Source of the DNA: Pachypanchax playfairii
Taxonomy: Eukaryota; Chordata; Actinopteri; Cyprinodontiformes; Aplocheilidae
Length of the DNA stretch: 64,000 nt
Assembly: GCA_006937955.1 (NCBI GenBank)
Contig: SSNP01000043.1
Span: forward strand, 3,636,216 to 3,700,215
Direction: 5' to 3'
Made by a program: the position numbers and the translations under genes. Below the pieces are notes generated by a model, which worked only from the letters and a program-made list of their open reading frames with translations, did not search any database and was not told the DNA's origin. This document shows positions 13,401-21,961 of the stretch, piece by piece. The stretch's first letter is position 1; each line of letters begins with the position of its first letter.

Positions 13401-16400
13401 TCAGGTACAAGGACTAACTGTGAGAAATCATTTGAAAACCTTCCGGCAGCTTTAAGGACTCTCGATAAAAGCCCCTTGTAAATATTACAAGAAATTCGTA
13501 ACTCCTTGAAAGCAACAATATGAAGATTTACATCTCTAACGTGTGATTGGTCGATCTAAATACACCCTGAGTACCAATGAGTAAAGCAGTACGGTTCAAC
13601 TGTTTAGTCTTTTAATAAATTATTTTCATGCACAGGGAGAACTAGAATTACTATCTCCCCCATTATGAGCAAACCAGTTATCCTGGTGAGTTTAATTTAA
13701 TATATATGCACATGTTCTTTAGGAAGAGCAGCCAAACGGTGACAGTTCAGCTGACAGCTAGAGATTTTCTAACAATACATATGTAATTGCTTTCACTGCT
13801 GCTAATGCTTTATCTTCACAGAACCCGCTGCAGCTGTGTTTTACACGACTGCCCCCCCCCATCCCTTATTCCCTAAACTCTTGGAAAGCATATTAGTCTG
13901 ACACTTTAGTGTGTGTCAACGTCCAAGGCAGCTGCTTTTGAATAGCAGTGTCAGGTCATTAGTGCGGTCAGTCCGCCAGCTTTCCTTCAAACTGCCAAAT
14001 GTACTGACAGCTTTCTGCACCAACTCACCCCGACACACCATCTCTTGTCAATAAAGGAATATTACACGTGTTACTTGCATTTCCTCATCCTTCATTATGG
14101 AAAAAGTGCAGTAGATGAGAATTTATGCAGCTCAGCTTTTAGAAAACTAACTCAAGAACTTGACAAGTTAAAGATAAGCGCCGACTTCTCCGGCTGCACA
14201 ACATCACTTTACCTTCCCTCTCCCCATTTCCTTTCCTCATCTTCCTCTGTCTGCGTCTCTCCAGCCCCGCTCTGTCACTCTGTCATTTACTCTCTAGCAG
14301 GTCATCACTCTCCCACGTTCAGGACTGCAGCAGAAATGTTTTCAGCTGGGGTAAAAGGAGGAAATCTCTAGTTTCTCAACCCAAAGCCCCTCGAGGCTGC
14401 TGTGTTTTCAGACCTGGAAGTGATTCATTCCTCAAATATCCCTCGGATGCTTTTATCTTTCTTTGCACAAAATTTTATCTTCTCATGCACTTTTACTTCA
14501 GAGCTAAGAGGAGTTTTGTCAGAAAATGTCATTCGGCCAATTTCAGCCAGTTTGTAAGTGAGCGTAGGATCATTTGCCAAAGCCAGCACCTCCAATGTGC
14601 CTTTATTCCATTTGCAGCTGCACATTTCCAGCGCAGCATGGCACATTAGCCAGACTCGGCCCCTAGGGACCAGCTTCACTGCTTCTTGAGTTTTCCTTCC
14701 CTGTTCTCACACAGCAAAAAAAAAAAAAGAAAAGAAAAGAAAAGAGCCTCCTCAGAAGGAGGAGACGGCCCAGCTCACACCTCTCAGGCATGTCAAGTTA
14801 ATGAATTGAATAACCTATTTACCTTTGAGTGTCGTGTGCAAGGACTTGTCTTGTCAATGCTAAGCTCTGTGTGAGATGAGAGGAGAGTTAACGAACAACC
14901 CCATCGCTGTACAGTAAATAAATTATCATCCTATCCTGATCTAAACATGTAATGTGAAGAAGTTCTCCTTTCTGAGCAGTCAGCAGAATCAGCTGCATTT
15001 ATACAGCCCATTTCAATGTAGCTTACAAGGAGAGGTCAAAGTGAAACAGTAAAACATTTCCCCCACTTAGCAGAGTTTCCACCTGTAGATTTCCAACATT
15101 AATGTAAAAATGTGCCTGTGTGAATCTTAATGAAGAGACCTGCTTTTCTAGTGCCTCTCAATAAGCTCTCATGCCTTTTAGGTGCTCTGTGCTAATCTAA
15201 TGGCCTTAATTGTAGTCAGCTGCACTTCTCCGACGTCGCCCAGCACATTAACGAGACCGCAGAAAAGATGTTCCTCTCAAATTTGCAACACCAGATCACA
15301 TTTGCTGTAGTGGCACTTTTCAAAACCACAAGCTAAAGGTTAAAAGTAGCTGCTTCACAAGTGCCTCAGGTCTGGTCAGGTGGAGAGCACAGGTGGGATC
15401 TAGATTTCAGAACCGGTTCTGAGGATGCTAACAGGCTGAGACCTTCCTCTGCACTCAGCCTCTTGAGATTCTATTATACCACAAGTGAGATGGCTCAATC
15501 TAAAGTGACAAACTTGGTGGAGAGTCCAACTTTTGACCTTGAAGGGGAACTTCTTCAAGCTTCTATGAATGTTTAGAAAATATGTGTCGTCTTCTTTGGT
15601 CAGTTCAGACTCTAGTGTAGTTTTAAGAAGGGTACCATAAACCTCAACTCATCACAGAAAGTAAAATCCTGACGAGGAAAAGGTGGTCACATTTAAACCT
15701 GAATATCTAACCTGGATTTCAAATCAGATTAAATCTATGAATCTCTTGCAATGCAGAGTTCTAATGTTTGATTCTCCTCATGGAAATTTAAGTATTGTTA
15801 ATTTCTGTTAACCACAGACTCATATTTAAAGGTCAAATCTGGTGTGAAATGTCTCTCTAACAATTTTAGCCTAGATATCCATTATAACCAGAACCCTGAT
15901 CTAATTAATTTAAGGTATGTTACTATAGCTGGAACGTTACTCAGGAACCAGGGTTTTATTTTTAACACCACCATCTGGTTCAGCTGCAGGAACCAGAGCT
16001 AAAACAGATGACTTGGGTAGAAATGTACCTCAGAAAAGGCTTTAGATAGTACAGTTTAACCTAGATGTAACCCTCAGGGTAGTGGGGAGCACGCAGCACT
16101 TCTAACTGGTTAAGTATCGCCTTAATTCTCAATGACTAACCGTCAGAAATGTGTTGAATGAAACAGAGGAAGCAGTACGTGTTGGTGGTCTTGGGGTAAA
16201 TAAACATTGTACATCCTTTCTATCTCTTGTGGCTGCAGTGCTGGGGTTGGACGCACAGGTTGCTTCATTGTGATTGATGCCATGTTGGAACGTATCAAGC
16301 ACGAGAAGACGGTGGATATATACGGACACGTAACGCTAATGCGTGCCCAGCGCAACTACATGGTGCAGACAGAGGACCAGTACGTCTTCATACACGATGC

Positions 16401-19314
16401 CCTCCAGGAGGCCGTCAACTGCGGCACCACCGAAGTGCCCGCCAGAAATCTCTACGCCTACATCCAGAAACTGACCCAAATCGAGGGTGGAGAGAATGTC
16501 ACTGGCATGGAGCTTGAGTTCAAGGTACAAACTGTTTCCCTCGACATTATTTCTCATAAATTGTGTCTCAAGTTACATAGAAGATTCTGTCAACTTCCAA
16601 ATTCTTGTTTCCAGACCCAGTTTTGCCTCGTAGACAGTATGGGGCCTGTGGTTTCCTCTTTATTTAATTTTGTCTACTTGCTTGTGTAATAAAACATATG
16701 ATATATTCATCCTTATTGTTTTTTCCTTCCATACCAACTCTTTTCTTAGAAACTGTGAGCTTAGTTTACATTAAAAAATGCCAAGCAGGGTTTTTTCCTC
16801 CCACAGAACAGATGCCAGAAGGACTCAAACAAAATGAATTAAAGGTTTCAACATTGTTTTTCTTTGTCTTTTCTGTACAAAATACCCTTATTTGTTTGTT
16901 CTGAAGAAAAAAAAGTATCGTTTGGCACTCTAACAACACTTTATTGATAAACCGCCCCCCCCTGCTTTAAAGCAGCTGTTTAACTTTTCTCAACATGCAA
17001 CTGTTCAGACATCTCCTCTCTTTGCCTTGCAGCGTTTAGCTAACACGAAAGCCCACACGTCACGATTCATCAGTGCCAATCTCCCCTGTAACAAGTTTAA
17101 GAACCGCCTTGTTAACATAATGCCATACGAGTCCACGCGAGTGTGTCTTCAGCCCATCCGAGGCGTGGAAGGCTCAGACTACATCAACGCCAGCTTCATC
17201 GACGGGTACAGGTAAAAACTTGTCTGAGAATGAATCATAACTGTAGCAAAGAGAAACAAGTGGCAGCTTAATAATGTGTTGTGTTGTTTCAGGCAACAGA
17301 AAGCTTACATTGCAACACAGGGACCACTGGCAGAGACCACAGAGGACTTCTGGAGAATGCTCTGGGAGCACAACTCCACTATTGTAGTCATGCTCACAAA
17401 GCTTAGAGAAATGGGCAGGGTACACATACTTTTACATTCTTCTCACTTTGCTCTGGCAGCTTTGTATGAATTACAATAAAAAGTATTAGTCTAAAGATAA
17501 ATTCTGTTTCTACAGGAAAAATGCCACCAGTACTGGCCAGCAGAGAGATCAGCCAGATACCAGTACTTTGTGGTAGACCCCATGGCTGAATACAACATGC
17601 CCCAGTACATCCTGAGGGAGTTCAAAGTGACTGATGCCAGGGTGAGAAGACGGTCTTTCTGAAACACAAACCTGGAGTTTCTCAAATATCTGAACTGTGA
17701 AAAAAAAAATGGAAATGATTCCAGTGCAGCGACTAAACGAAGTTCAGTCGTACATCAACTCCTTGAATAAAGTCCACCAGTAATATATTGTAGTCCAGTC
17801 TAAGCTGTGACATTATGCCTGTATTCTGACAATCCTTTGTGAGATTAATATGATGATAATGATAAATTGATGGTATATTATGAAGCCCTAGTACTGCGGC
17901 CTAAAGTCAGAGTACATTATTCCTGATTTAGATGCATTTCCAAAGCTGCTGGAGGAGTTGCAGCAAATCAAATATTCTGACAGAGACAGAAGAATTACTC
18001 CTGAATAGTAATAAAGGCGCTTCTGAACTTAAGGTGTAAAGGCTCTGAACATAATTGCTTATAGTATTTGAAGTCGTCATTAGATCAAAAATTTGGCATT
18101 TTCCCAAATATTTGTTTACACCAAGTCATGGCCTTAAGTGTAACAGAAGTGTAAATGTAAATATGTAGAAATGACACATGTAGGCGTGTAAAAAATAAAT
18201 AAATGTGGTGCCGGCAGCACTGAGCTGCCACAGTTTTTAATTCCATCAAAGGCTCAGACAGATAAATGGTGCAGCCTTCCTCCTTTGTAAAGCATGTTAG
18301 ACTGTCTCGTCAATAGGATTGCTTTCCTTATCGAGGGGACACAACATCACTTAAGCAATGCACACCCTCAAAGTCTAGACTCCCAACAACCTGTCATGAG
18401 TTGGACATCAAAGCAATCAGCAGGGCTCATTTTCATGTTAAACACATTCAGGTAAAAAATGAGACAAATTAAAATAAATAAATCTTTGATGCCATTTAGT
18501 TGCACCTCAGTGTGAGAAGGTTCTGGAATGAGTTGCTGTTTCTTATTGGTGTTTGGTTTTGATCCGGTTTCAGGATGGGCAGTCACGGACAGTAAGGCAG
18601 TTTCAGTTCACAGACTGGCCTGAACAAGGTGTGCCAAAATCAGGTGAAGGTTTCATCGATTTCATCGGCCAGGTGCACAAAACAAAAGAGCAGTTCGGCC
18701 AAGACGGTCCGATCACAGTCCACTGTAGGTGAGTGTCCAAACGCACCACAAAGTGTCGGATGAACTGAGACATAGATTGGACATCTCTTCAAAATGTCCA
18801 TTTGTGTCCACAAACAAACTTTTTGTTGTCTGTTGCACAGCGCGGGTGTTGGTAGAACAGGAGTTTTCATCACCCTCAGCATTGTCTTGGAACGAATGAG
18901 ATACGAGGGCGTGGTAGACATCTTTCAGACGGTGAAAATGCTACGGACACAAAGACCAGCAATGGTACAGACAGAGGTGAGAACTTCTCATACTGTTAGT
19001 GGACAAGACTGAATGATCTGCTGTTGCTTAATGCTCTGGTAAGAATTCTAGAGTCCTCGAGAGTTGAAGAGATTAACATCTCACAAAACCTTCGTTAAAT
19101 AGCAGGCTTCAATGCTTTTATTGCATCAATTCAAAAATGTCTGCCAACACTAACTTGCATCTTTACAAACTTCCTGTGAGAAGCAGAAAACTAAGTAATC
19201 AAATGGCAGAGAGGATTTGAGCACTAATGTCTTCTCTCTTTCCAGGATCAATACCAATTCTGCTACAGAGCTGGCTTGGAATATTTGGGAAGCTTTGATC
19301 ACTATGCAACGTAA
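1353..19314 (+). CDS. ptprd: Receptor-type protein tyrosine phosphatase delta, 3' part (12 exons; D1 and D2 phosphatase domains)
   Basis: Exons: 1353-1450, 4159-4282, 7939-8114, 9290-9409, 9500-9654, 16239-16524, 17033-17211, 17293-17419, 17516-17641, 18574-18728, 18841-18976, 19246-19314. All introns are GT-AG, all junction phases match, and the join reads 582 residues then TAA. Counting from the first full codon, D1 has KNRY at 53-56, WPD at 189-191 and [10 protein letters not shown] with Cys223 and Arg229. D2 has KNRL at 342-345, WPE at 478-480 and [10 protein letters not shown] with Cys514 and Arg520. The protein ends FDHYAT, as LAR-family receptors do. In the family this is a synaptic adhesion receptor in the plasma membrane: D1 dephosphorylates tyrosines, and D2 is largely inactive and binds partners such as liprin-alpha. 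The extracellular, transmembrane and juxtamembrane exons are upstream of the window. Assignment to delta rather than LAR or sigma rests on [21 protein letters not shown] and YCVRTFAL, compared from memory. The teleost paralogue (a or b) is undetermined. Confidence 0.95.
1451..4158 (+). other. ptprd: Intron 1 of the visible gene, no recognised element
   Basis: 2.7 kb of AT-rich sequence. I see no repeat with defined ends and no conserved coding frame. Confidence 0.6.
4159..4282 (+). CDS. ptprd: ptprd exon: D1 phosphotyrosine-recognition loop, residues 33-73
   Basis: Acceptor tctttcag is followed by an open frame beginning [14 protein letters not shown] and containing [21 protein letters not shown] is the loop that sets substrate pocket depth in active PTP domains, and its tyrosine is present here. 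The exon ends after ATTGAC plus one base of a split glycine codon, and the donor is gtacgc. Confidence 0.95.
4283..5113 (+). other. ptprd: First part of intron 2, mostly plain intron
   Basis: AT-rich. The last 180 bases carry, on the minus strand, an open frame (5155 down to 4931) that starts inside the palindrome arm. It is possibly transposon-derived, but I recognise no domain. Confidence 0.5.
5147..5190 (-). ncRNA. Hammerhead-ribozyme-like motif (left arm)
   Basis: Read on the minus strand: AGCU, then CUGAAGA (fits CUGANGA), a stem with GGCG and CGCC closing a small loop, then GAAA, a minimal stem III region ACAUGU containing GUC as cleavage triplet, then AGCU pairing with the first AGCU. 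One extra A between CUGAAGA and GGCG departs from the canonical core, so activity is uncertain. Similar motifs are described in Penelope-like retroelements. Confidence 0.4.
5249..5292 (+). ncRNA. Hammerhead-ribozyme-like motif, degraded (right arm)
   Basis: Plus-strand mirror of the motif at 5147-5190. The conserved GAAA is changed to AAAA at 5279-5282, which would remove the core guanosine, so this copy is expected to be dead. Confidence 0.35.
5548..5825 (-). CDS. Putative first coding exon inside the TTAA element (unknown protein, partial)
   Basis: The minus-strand frame starts [16 protein letters not shown] with a good start context (G at +4), passes through a lysine-rich stretch (TTKKKKTLS), then [35 protein letters not shown] and LVT. 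It runs into CAG|GTGAGA, a strong 5' splice site whose GT falls at 5547-5546; the exon gives 92 codons plus two bases. An in-frame ATG also exists upstream at 5870. The RxNIG...WRELQ...K(T/S)DA(D/E) pattern resembles, from memory, short regions of teleost proteins linked to transposons. No downstream exon is visible before the element ends, so it is probably a remnant or exon-only capture. It lies antisense in ptprd intron 2. Confidence 0.45.
5826..5960 (-). promoter_or_regulatory. Promoter-like motif cluster upstream of the minus-strand exon
   Basis: Within 130 bases upstream of the minus-strand ATG lie an ETS-type site (acttcctg, 5828-5834), an NRF1-like gcgcatgc (5855-5862), a CRE-like ttacgtca (5872-5879), an E2F-like gcgcgggaaa (5893-5902) and an RFX X-box-like gtttccaaggcaac (5942-5955). 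CpGs are frequent here compared with flanking intron. This is motif matching only. Confidence 0.4.
6075..7938 (+). other. ptprd: Rest of intron 2, with a GC-richer block near 7370-7520
   Basis: Mostly AT-rich intron. Around 7340-7520 the composition is mixed (gacgtggcgcccatgc, ggctgcggcgcctttcattt), possibly a conserved non-coding element. A run of G lies at 7330-7338. No exon was found before the acceptor at 7937-7938. Confidence 0.5.
7939..8114 (+). CDS. ptprd: ptprd exon: D1 core, residues 74-132
   Basis: Acceptor tttctcag; the first two bases finish the split Gly codon. It reads [16 protein letters not shown], then [15 protein letters not shown], and ends KLEERSR before donor gtaaaa. The GSLPETFG stretch fits PTPRD better than the GPLPETM or GPLPETF of PTPRF and PTPRS as I recall them. 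The exon ends on a codon boundary. Confidence 0.95.
8115..9289 (+). other. ptprd: Intron 3, no recognised element
   Basis: 1.2 kb of AT-rich intron. Nothing with defined ends or coding character was seen. Confidence 0.6.
9290..9409 (+). CDS. ptprd: ptprd exon: D1, residues 133-172
   Basis: Exactly 40 codons between acceptor ccactgcag and donor gtaaag. The segment starts [17 protein letters not shown] and ends [10 protein letters not shown]. It is followed by a 90-bp intron, one of the shortest in the gene. Confidence 0.95.
9500..9654 (+). CDS. ptprd: ptprd exon: D1 WPD loop and catalytic cysteine, residues 173-223
   Basis: Acceptor tgcgttcag and donor gtacga. It reads [14 protein letters not shown], then [11 protein letters not shown] (general-acid Asp191), and ends PMVVHC plus two bases. 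The following 6.6-kb intron therefore separates the nucleophilic Cys223 from the rest of the P-loop. Confidence 0.96.
9655..10204 (+). other. ptprd: Start of the 6.6-kb intron 5, plain sequence
   Basis: AT-rich intron with no recognised element up to the left end of the family A copy; a short run of G and A lies near 10048. Confidence 0.6.
10205..11159 (-). mobile_element. Family A TTAA-flanked MITE, copy 2, interrupted by a Harbinger-like MITE
   Basis: Left end AGACCCACTCCC after TTAC (mutated TTAA, 10201-10204). Right end AGTGGGTCT at 11151-11159, followed by TTAA (11160-11163). The interior runs antiparallel to copies 1 and 3. Removing the nested 564-bp element and one TAA leaves about 390 bp, similar to copy 3. 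Confidence 0.8.
10349..10912. mobile_element. Harbinger-like MITE nested in family A copy
   Basis: The ends are cgccgggctcacactgc and its exact reverse complement gcagtgtgagcccggcg, a 17-bp perfect inverted repeat. TAA is present on both sides (10346-10348 and 10913-10915). A 3-bp TWA duplication is typical of PIF/Harbinger. The element is GC-rich against an AT-rich host and shows no transposase frame. Confidence 0.85.
11164..16238 (+). other. ptprd: Remainder of intron 5, with candidate conserved non-coding blocks
   Basis: Candidate conserved blocks by composition are near 11520-11660, 14380-14680 and 15150-15320. 12880-12935 is almost pure A/T with self-complementary segments. 14715-14747 is an A-rich (AAAAG) microsatellite. 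No exon was found. Confidence 0.5.
16239..16524 (+). CDS. ptprd: ptprd exon: rest of D1 P-loop, Q-loop, D1 end, residues 224-319
   Basis: Acceptor ggctgcag; its first base completes Ser224 of [10 protein letters not shown]. Arg229, a Q-loop QTEDQY and the D1 tail ending TGMELEFK are all present. Ninety-five full codons end cleanly at donor gtacaa. Confidence 0.96.
16525..17032 (+). other. ptprd: Intron between D1 and D2 exons
   Basis: 508 bp with GT-AG borders. A short C run lies near 16955. No element recognised. Confidence 0.7.
17033..17211 (+). CDS. ptprd: ptprd exon: D1-D2 linker and start of D2, residues 320-378
   Basis: Acceptor ttgccttgcag and donor gtaaaa. It reads [18 protein letters not shown], then [14 protein letters not shown]. 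The D2 counterpart of the KNRY loop is KNRL here, one of the two changes that make LAR-family D2 domains nearly inactive. It ends with two bases of a split Arg codon. Confidence 0.96.
17293..17419 (+). CDS. ptprd: ptprd exon: D2 core, residues 379-421
   Basis: It follows an 81-bp intron with acceptor gtttcag. The frame reads [19 protein letters not shown] and ends [10 protein letters not shown] before donor gtacac. This is highly conserved across the LAR family, so it does not separate paralogues. Confidence 0.95.
17516..17641 (+). CDS. ptprd: ptprd exon: D2, residues 422-463
   Basis: Acceptor gtttctacag and donor gtgaga; 42 codons. It reads [18 protein letters not shown] and ends REFKVTDAR. 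It matches the D2 sequence of type IIa receptor phosphatases. Confidence 0.95.
17642..18573 (+). other. ptprd: Intron 9, no recognised element
   Basis: 932 bp with GT-AG borders, AT-rich, no defined repeat. Confidence 0.7.
18574..18728 (+). CDS. ptprd: ptprd exon: D2 WPE loop and D2 cysteine, residues 464-514
   Basis: Acceptor ccggtttcag and donor gtgagt. It reads [19 protein letters not shown], with Glu480 where an active phosphatase has Asp, and ends GPITVHC plus two bases. Its length (155 bp) and phase equal those of the D1 counterpart at 9500-9654, a trace of the ancient domain duplication. Confidence 0.96.
18841..18976 (+). CDS. ptprd: ptprd exon: D2 P-loop remainder and Q-loop, residues 515-560
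   Basis: Acceptor tgttgcacag; its first base completes Ser515. It reads [19 protein letters not shown] and ends RPAMVQTE before donor gtgaga. The P-loop Arg520 is kept. Confidence 0.95.
19246..19314 (+). CDS. ptprd: ptprd terminal coding exon, residues 561-582 and stop
   Basis: Acceptor cttccag. It reads [17 protein letters not shown] and ends DHYAT, then TAA at 19312-19314. The family sequence I recall is RAALEYLG; here the second Ala is Gly (GGC). Confidence 0.95.
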   Translation, partial: DQYQFCYRAGLEYLGSFDHYAT

Positions 19315-20590
19315 AACACCCAGTATTGGAAGATAAAAGCAGAGGGCCCTTTGGAAAACAAACAAATCCTATCGAGCCTCTCTTCTGAGCCATAAATTCC
19401 TGCTTGAGAAAGTACTCCTTAACTCCTTGCTAACAATTCGTTAAGTGTCAGATGTGTGACATGACTTGTCAAAAAATTGAATCGGATCATTTCCGGAGGA
19501 CCAAGTATTTCCTTCACCCCTCTCAGAAGAAAAAAAACCTCACCTTGGTACAGAGCAAAGGAATCCTGACTGTTGAAGCATCATGTGGATTTTGCTTTTG
19601 CTTCAAGGATTCATTTTGGGGCTCAAAACAGCTCAACAGGAGAAAAAAGTCAACAAACTTTACCGGCATTGACGGAAATGCATCTGTGATTATGACCCAT
19701 AACGAGAGATGACAGAGGCACATGGAAACCAGACGGAAACAACTCAATACACATTGTAAAAGAAAACTGTTTCACAATCAAGTCCACATCATCACAAAAG
19801 AAGACAAAGCTTGTTCCACAAGAGCGAGACAGACTAAGTAATAATGAATTCAAAAAAATGCCCTTTTTTTCCTGTCACAGTGTTAATCATTTCAATTTGG
19901 GCCGAAGTAAAAACAAAATCGATAAAAACTATTGATTTAGTTTTTTAATACTTTATTAAACAACTGATGTGCTTTTTTTTTTTTTTTTTTTTACACAAAC
20001 TTGTCACTTGGGAGAAAAAAAGTGATAAAATTTGTAATTTTTTTTAAAGCTGTAGAACTGTTCTAACGTATGTGCCATTTTGCAGAGATTTGTTTTATCT
20101 CATTTTGTTCTATCTGGTGCAAATAATTTACACAACCAGAATGTAGCTTTATTTAAAAGCTACGTTATGGTCAGTGTGTCCATTATGTGTGTTATTTTTT
20201 CCTTGGTTCTTGTCCACAATCACTTACATGGTAATTTTATTACTTCCATTATAGAAACTGGGGATTTGTTGAATCAACAGGGATGAGCAAAGTATGAAGC
20301 TGCTGCTATCAATTATCTTAGTTCTTCCATTTTACGATGATGATAAGAAAGTCTGATGAGTTTTAAAAAGGAAATATATATATATATAAATATATATGGT
20401 ACAGATTGTTGAATATATGTGAAATATGTATATCAAAGTATAAATATAACACTAAATATAAATGAGGTGTATGAAAGCTTTCAGATTAAGGCGTTTGTGT
20501 GCTGATGGGGGAAATGAAGATATTTTTCACTGGAATGCACATCAGTAAGACAAACCTGTATTCTGATTCAGTGCATCTTTTTTCTTGTGC

Positions 20591-20596
20591 AATAAA
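20591..20596 (+). promoter_or_regulatory. Candidate polyadenylation signal AATAAA (proximal)
   Basis: AATAAA about 1.28 kb after the ptprd stop, preceded by cttgtgc and followed by a GT-rich stretch (tgtgtgttttag). It is a plausible proximal cleavage site. Confidence 0.45.
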
Positions 20597-21864
20597 TGTG
20601 TGTTTTAGATAGGGTTTTATGTGGCTGTTATTCACTCATGGCATTATAATCACCTCCCCACGTCCAGGTGACAGTGAAAGCATCGTTTTATATAACAGAT
20701 TTAAACTGAGGGGTCACTCACACGATAGCGCAAAACCTACAAGGACGTCACTTTCTCGTGGTTCTTTAAAGCATTCAGTGGTAATGAGATATATAAATAT
20801 ATATATATTTTCTTTTTGCATTTAGAGTGCCTTATATTTATGCCTGTTTTTATAATGTTTAATTTACCCTTAATGTATCCTTCGGAATATTGTAGGTATT
20901 TCGTGTAAATGGAAATGTAAAGTTTATTTACGATTCATTTGTCACATGATGAGATTATAATATATGCAAATAAGAGCATTTCAGAGGTGATAGATTTCAT
21001 TTTTGTGGCCTTACTACGGCTGAGTGAATTAGAACTGAAAAAGTGACCACGACAAAAACAGTCGAGTGAAATTTTTTTTTTTACAAAAATCCCATTTTAG
21101 ACCGATCTACGAAAGAGGCACCAAGTACGAAGCTCCAGGCCAAAACTAGAGTTAATGACTTTGTCACAGATTATTTTTCCGGTTAAAACGTCTGAACATC
21201 GATAATTCAGAGTAGGTTCGTTGAAAAGTTGCACAACGCGCAGGTCGTCAGCGAAGGATTTCTTCTTCATGCCTTCTGAGTTCATACGAGAGCAGATTTC
21301 GAGAAATAAAACACCAGTTTTGTTGACCTGACAATCGTGAACAGCGTGCCGTGTCCGGTGTTTTAAATCACTTCTCTGATCACTTCATGGATGTGCATTC
21401 CAGGTGCTTTCTTTTCCCTTATGAACTCAGTTTTTTTTTCTTTACTGCCTTCTTGTTTGTTACGTCAAAAAAATAATCTAACATGTTGATTTTCTCATCT
21501 GTTTTTATATTACTTTTTTTTTTTCAATGCACGGTAGAGAACTGCAGAGCAGGCCAAAACCTGGCCTCAGTAGGGAAGACTTGCACTTTCTCTTTGTACT
21601 ATGCACTGCCCTATTGATTCGAAACCCAATAATATATTACTTGAACCCATCTATTTAAAAAAAAAACTAACATTCACTTTGTGTGTATGTATATAACAAA
21701 AAAGGTATCAAACATTTGGGAAAAAGACAAAAAAAAAAGTTGGGGGTTAAAAAGAACATCCATCCTGATGCCATGGTAACTCCAGCAAACGACATCAGAC
21801 CCCCCCCCTCCCCCACCATCTGTTCTGTGGCTTTGCCATCGAAGCTTGGAGTGTCATTAACAGA

Positions 21865-21870
21865 AATAAA
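21865..21870 (+). promoter_or_regulatory. Candidate polyadenylation signal AATAAA (distal)
   Basis: AATAAA followed by a GT- and CT-rich stretch (gttgtgttctctgctctc), the arrangement of a functional poly(A) site. A second hexamer lies at 21927-21932. Confidence 0.45.
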
Positions 21871-21961
21871 CGTTGTGTTCTCTGCTCTCTCTCTATCTAT
21901 CTCTCGTCTGGATGCATAGACTGATAAATAAATAATTAAATTGTAAAAAGAAAAAAAAAAA

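Larger units (their letters stand above)
19315..21961 (+). other. ptprd: Probable 3' UTR of ptprd
   Basis: AT-rich sequence directly after the stop codon with no further coding signal. It holds an 18-20 base T run near 19973, an AT microsatellite near 20370-20395, and AATAAA hexamers at 20591, 21305, 21865 and 21927. The last hexamer is followed within 25 bases by an A-rich run. The end point is inferred from these signals only; alternative ends are likely. Confidence 0.55.
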
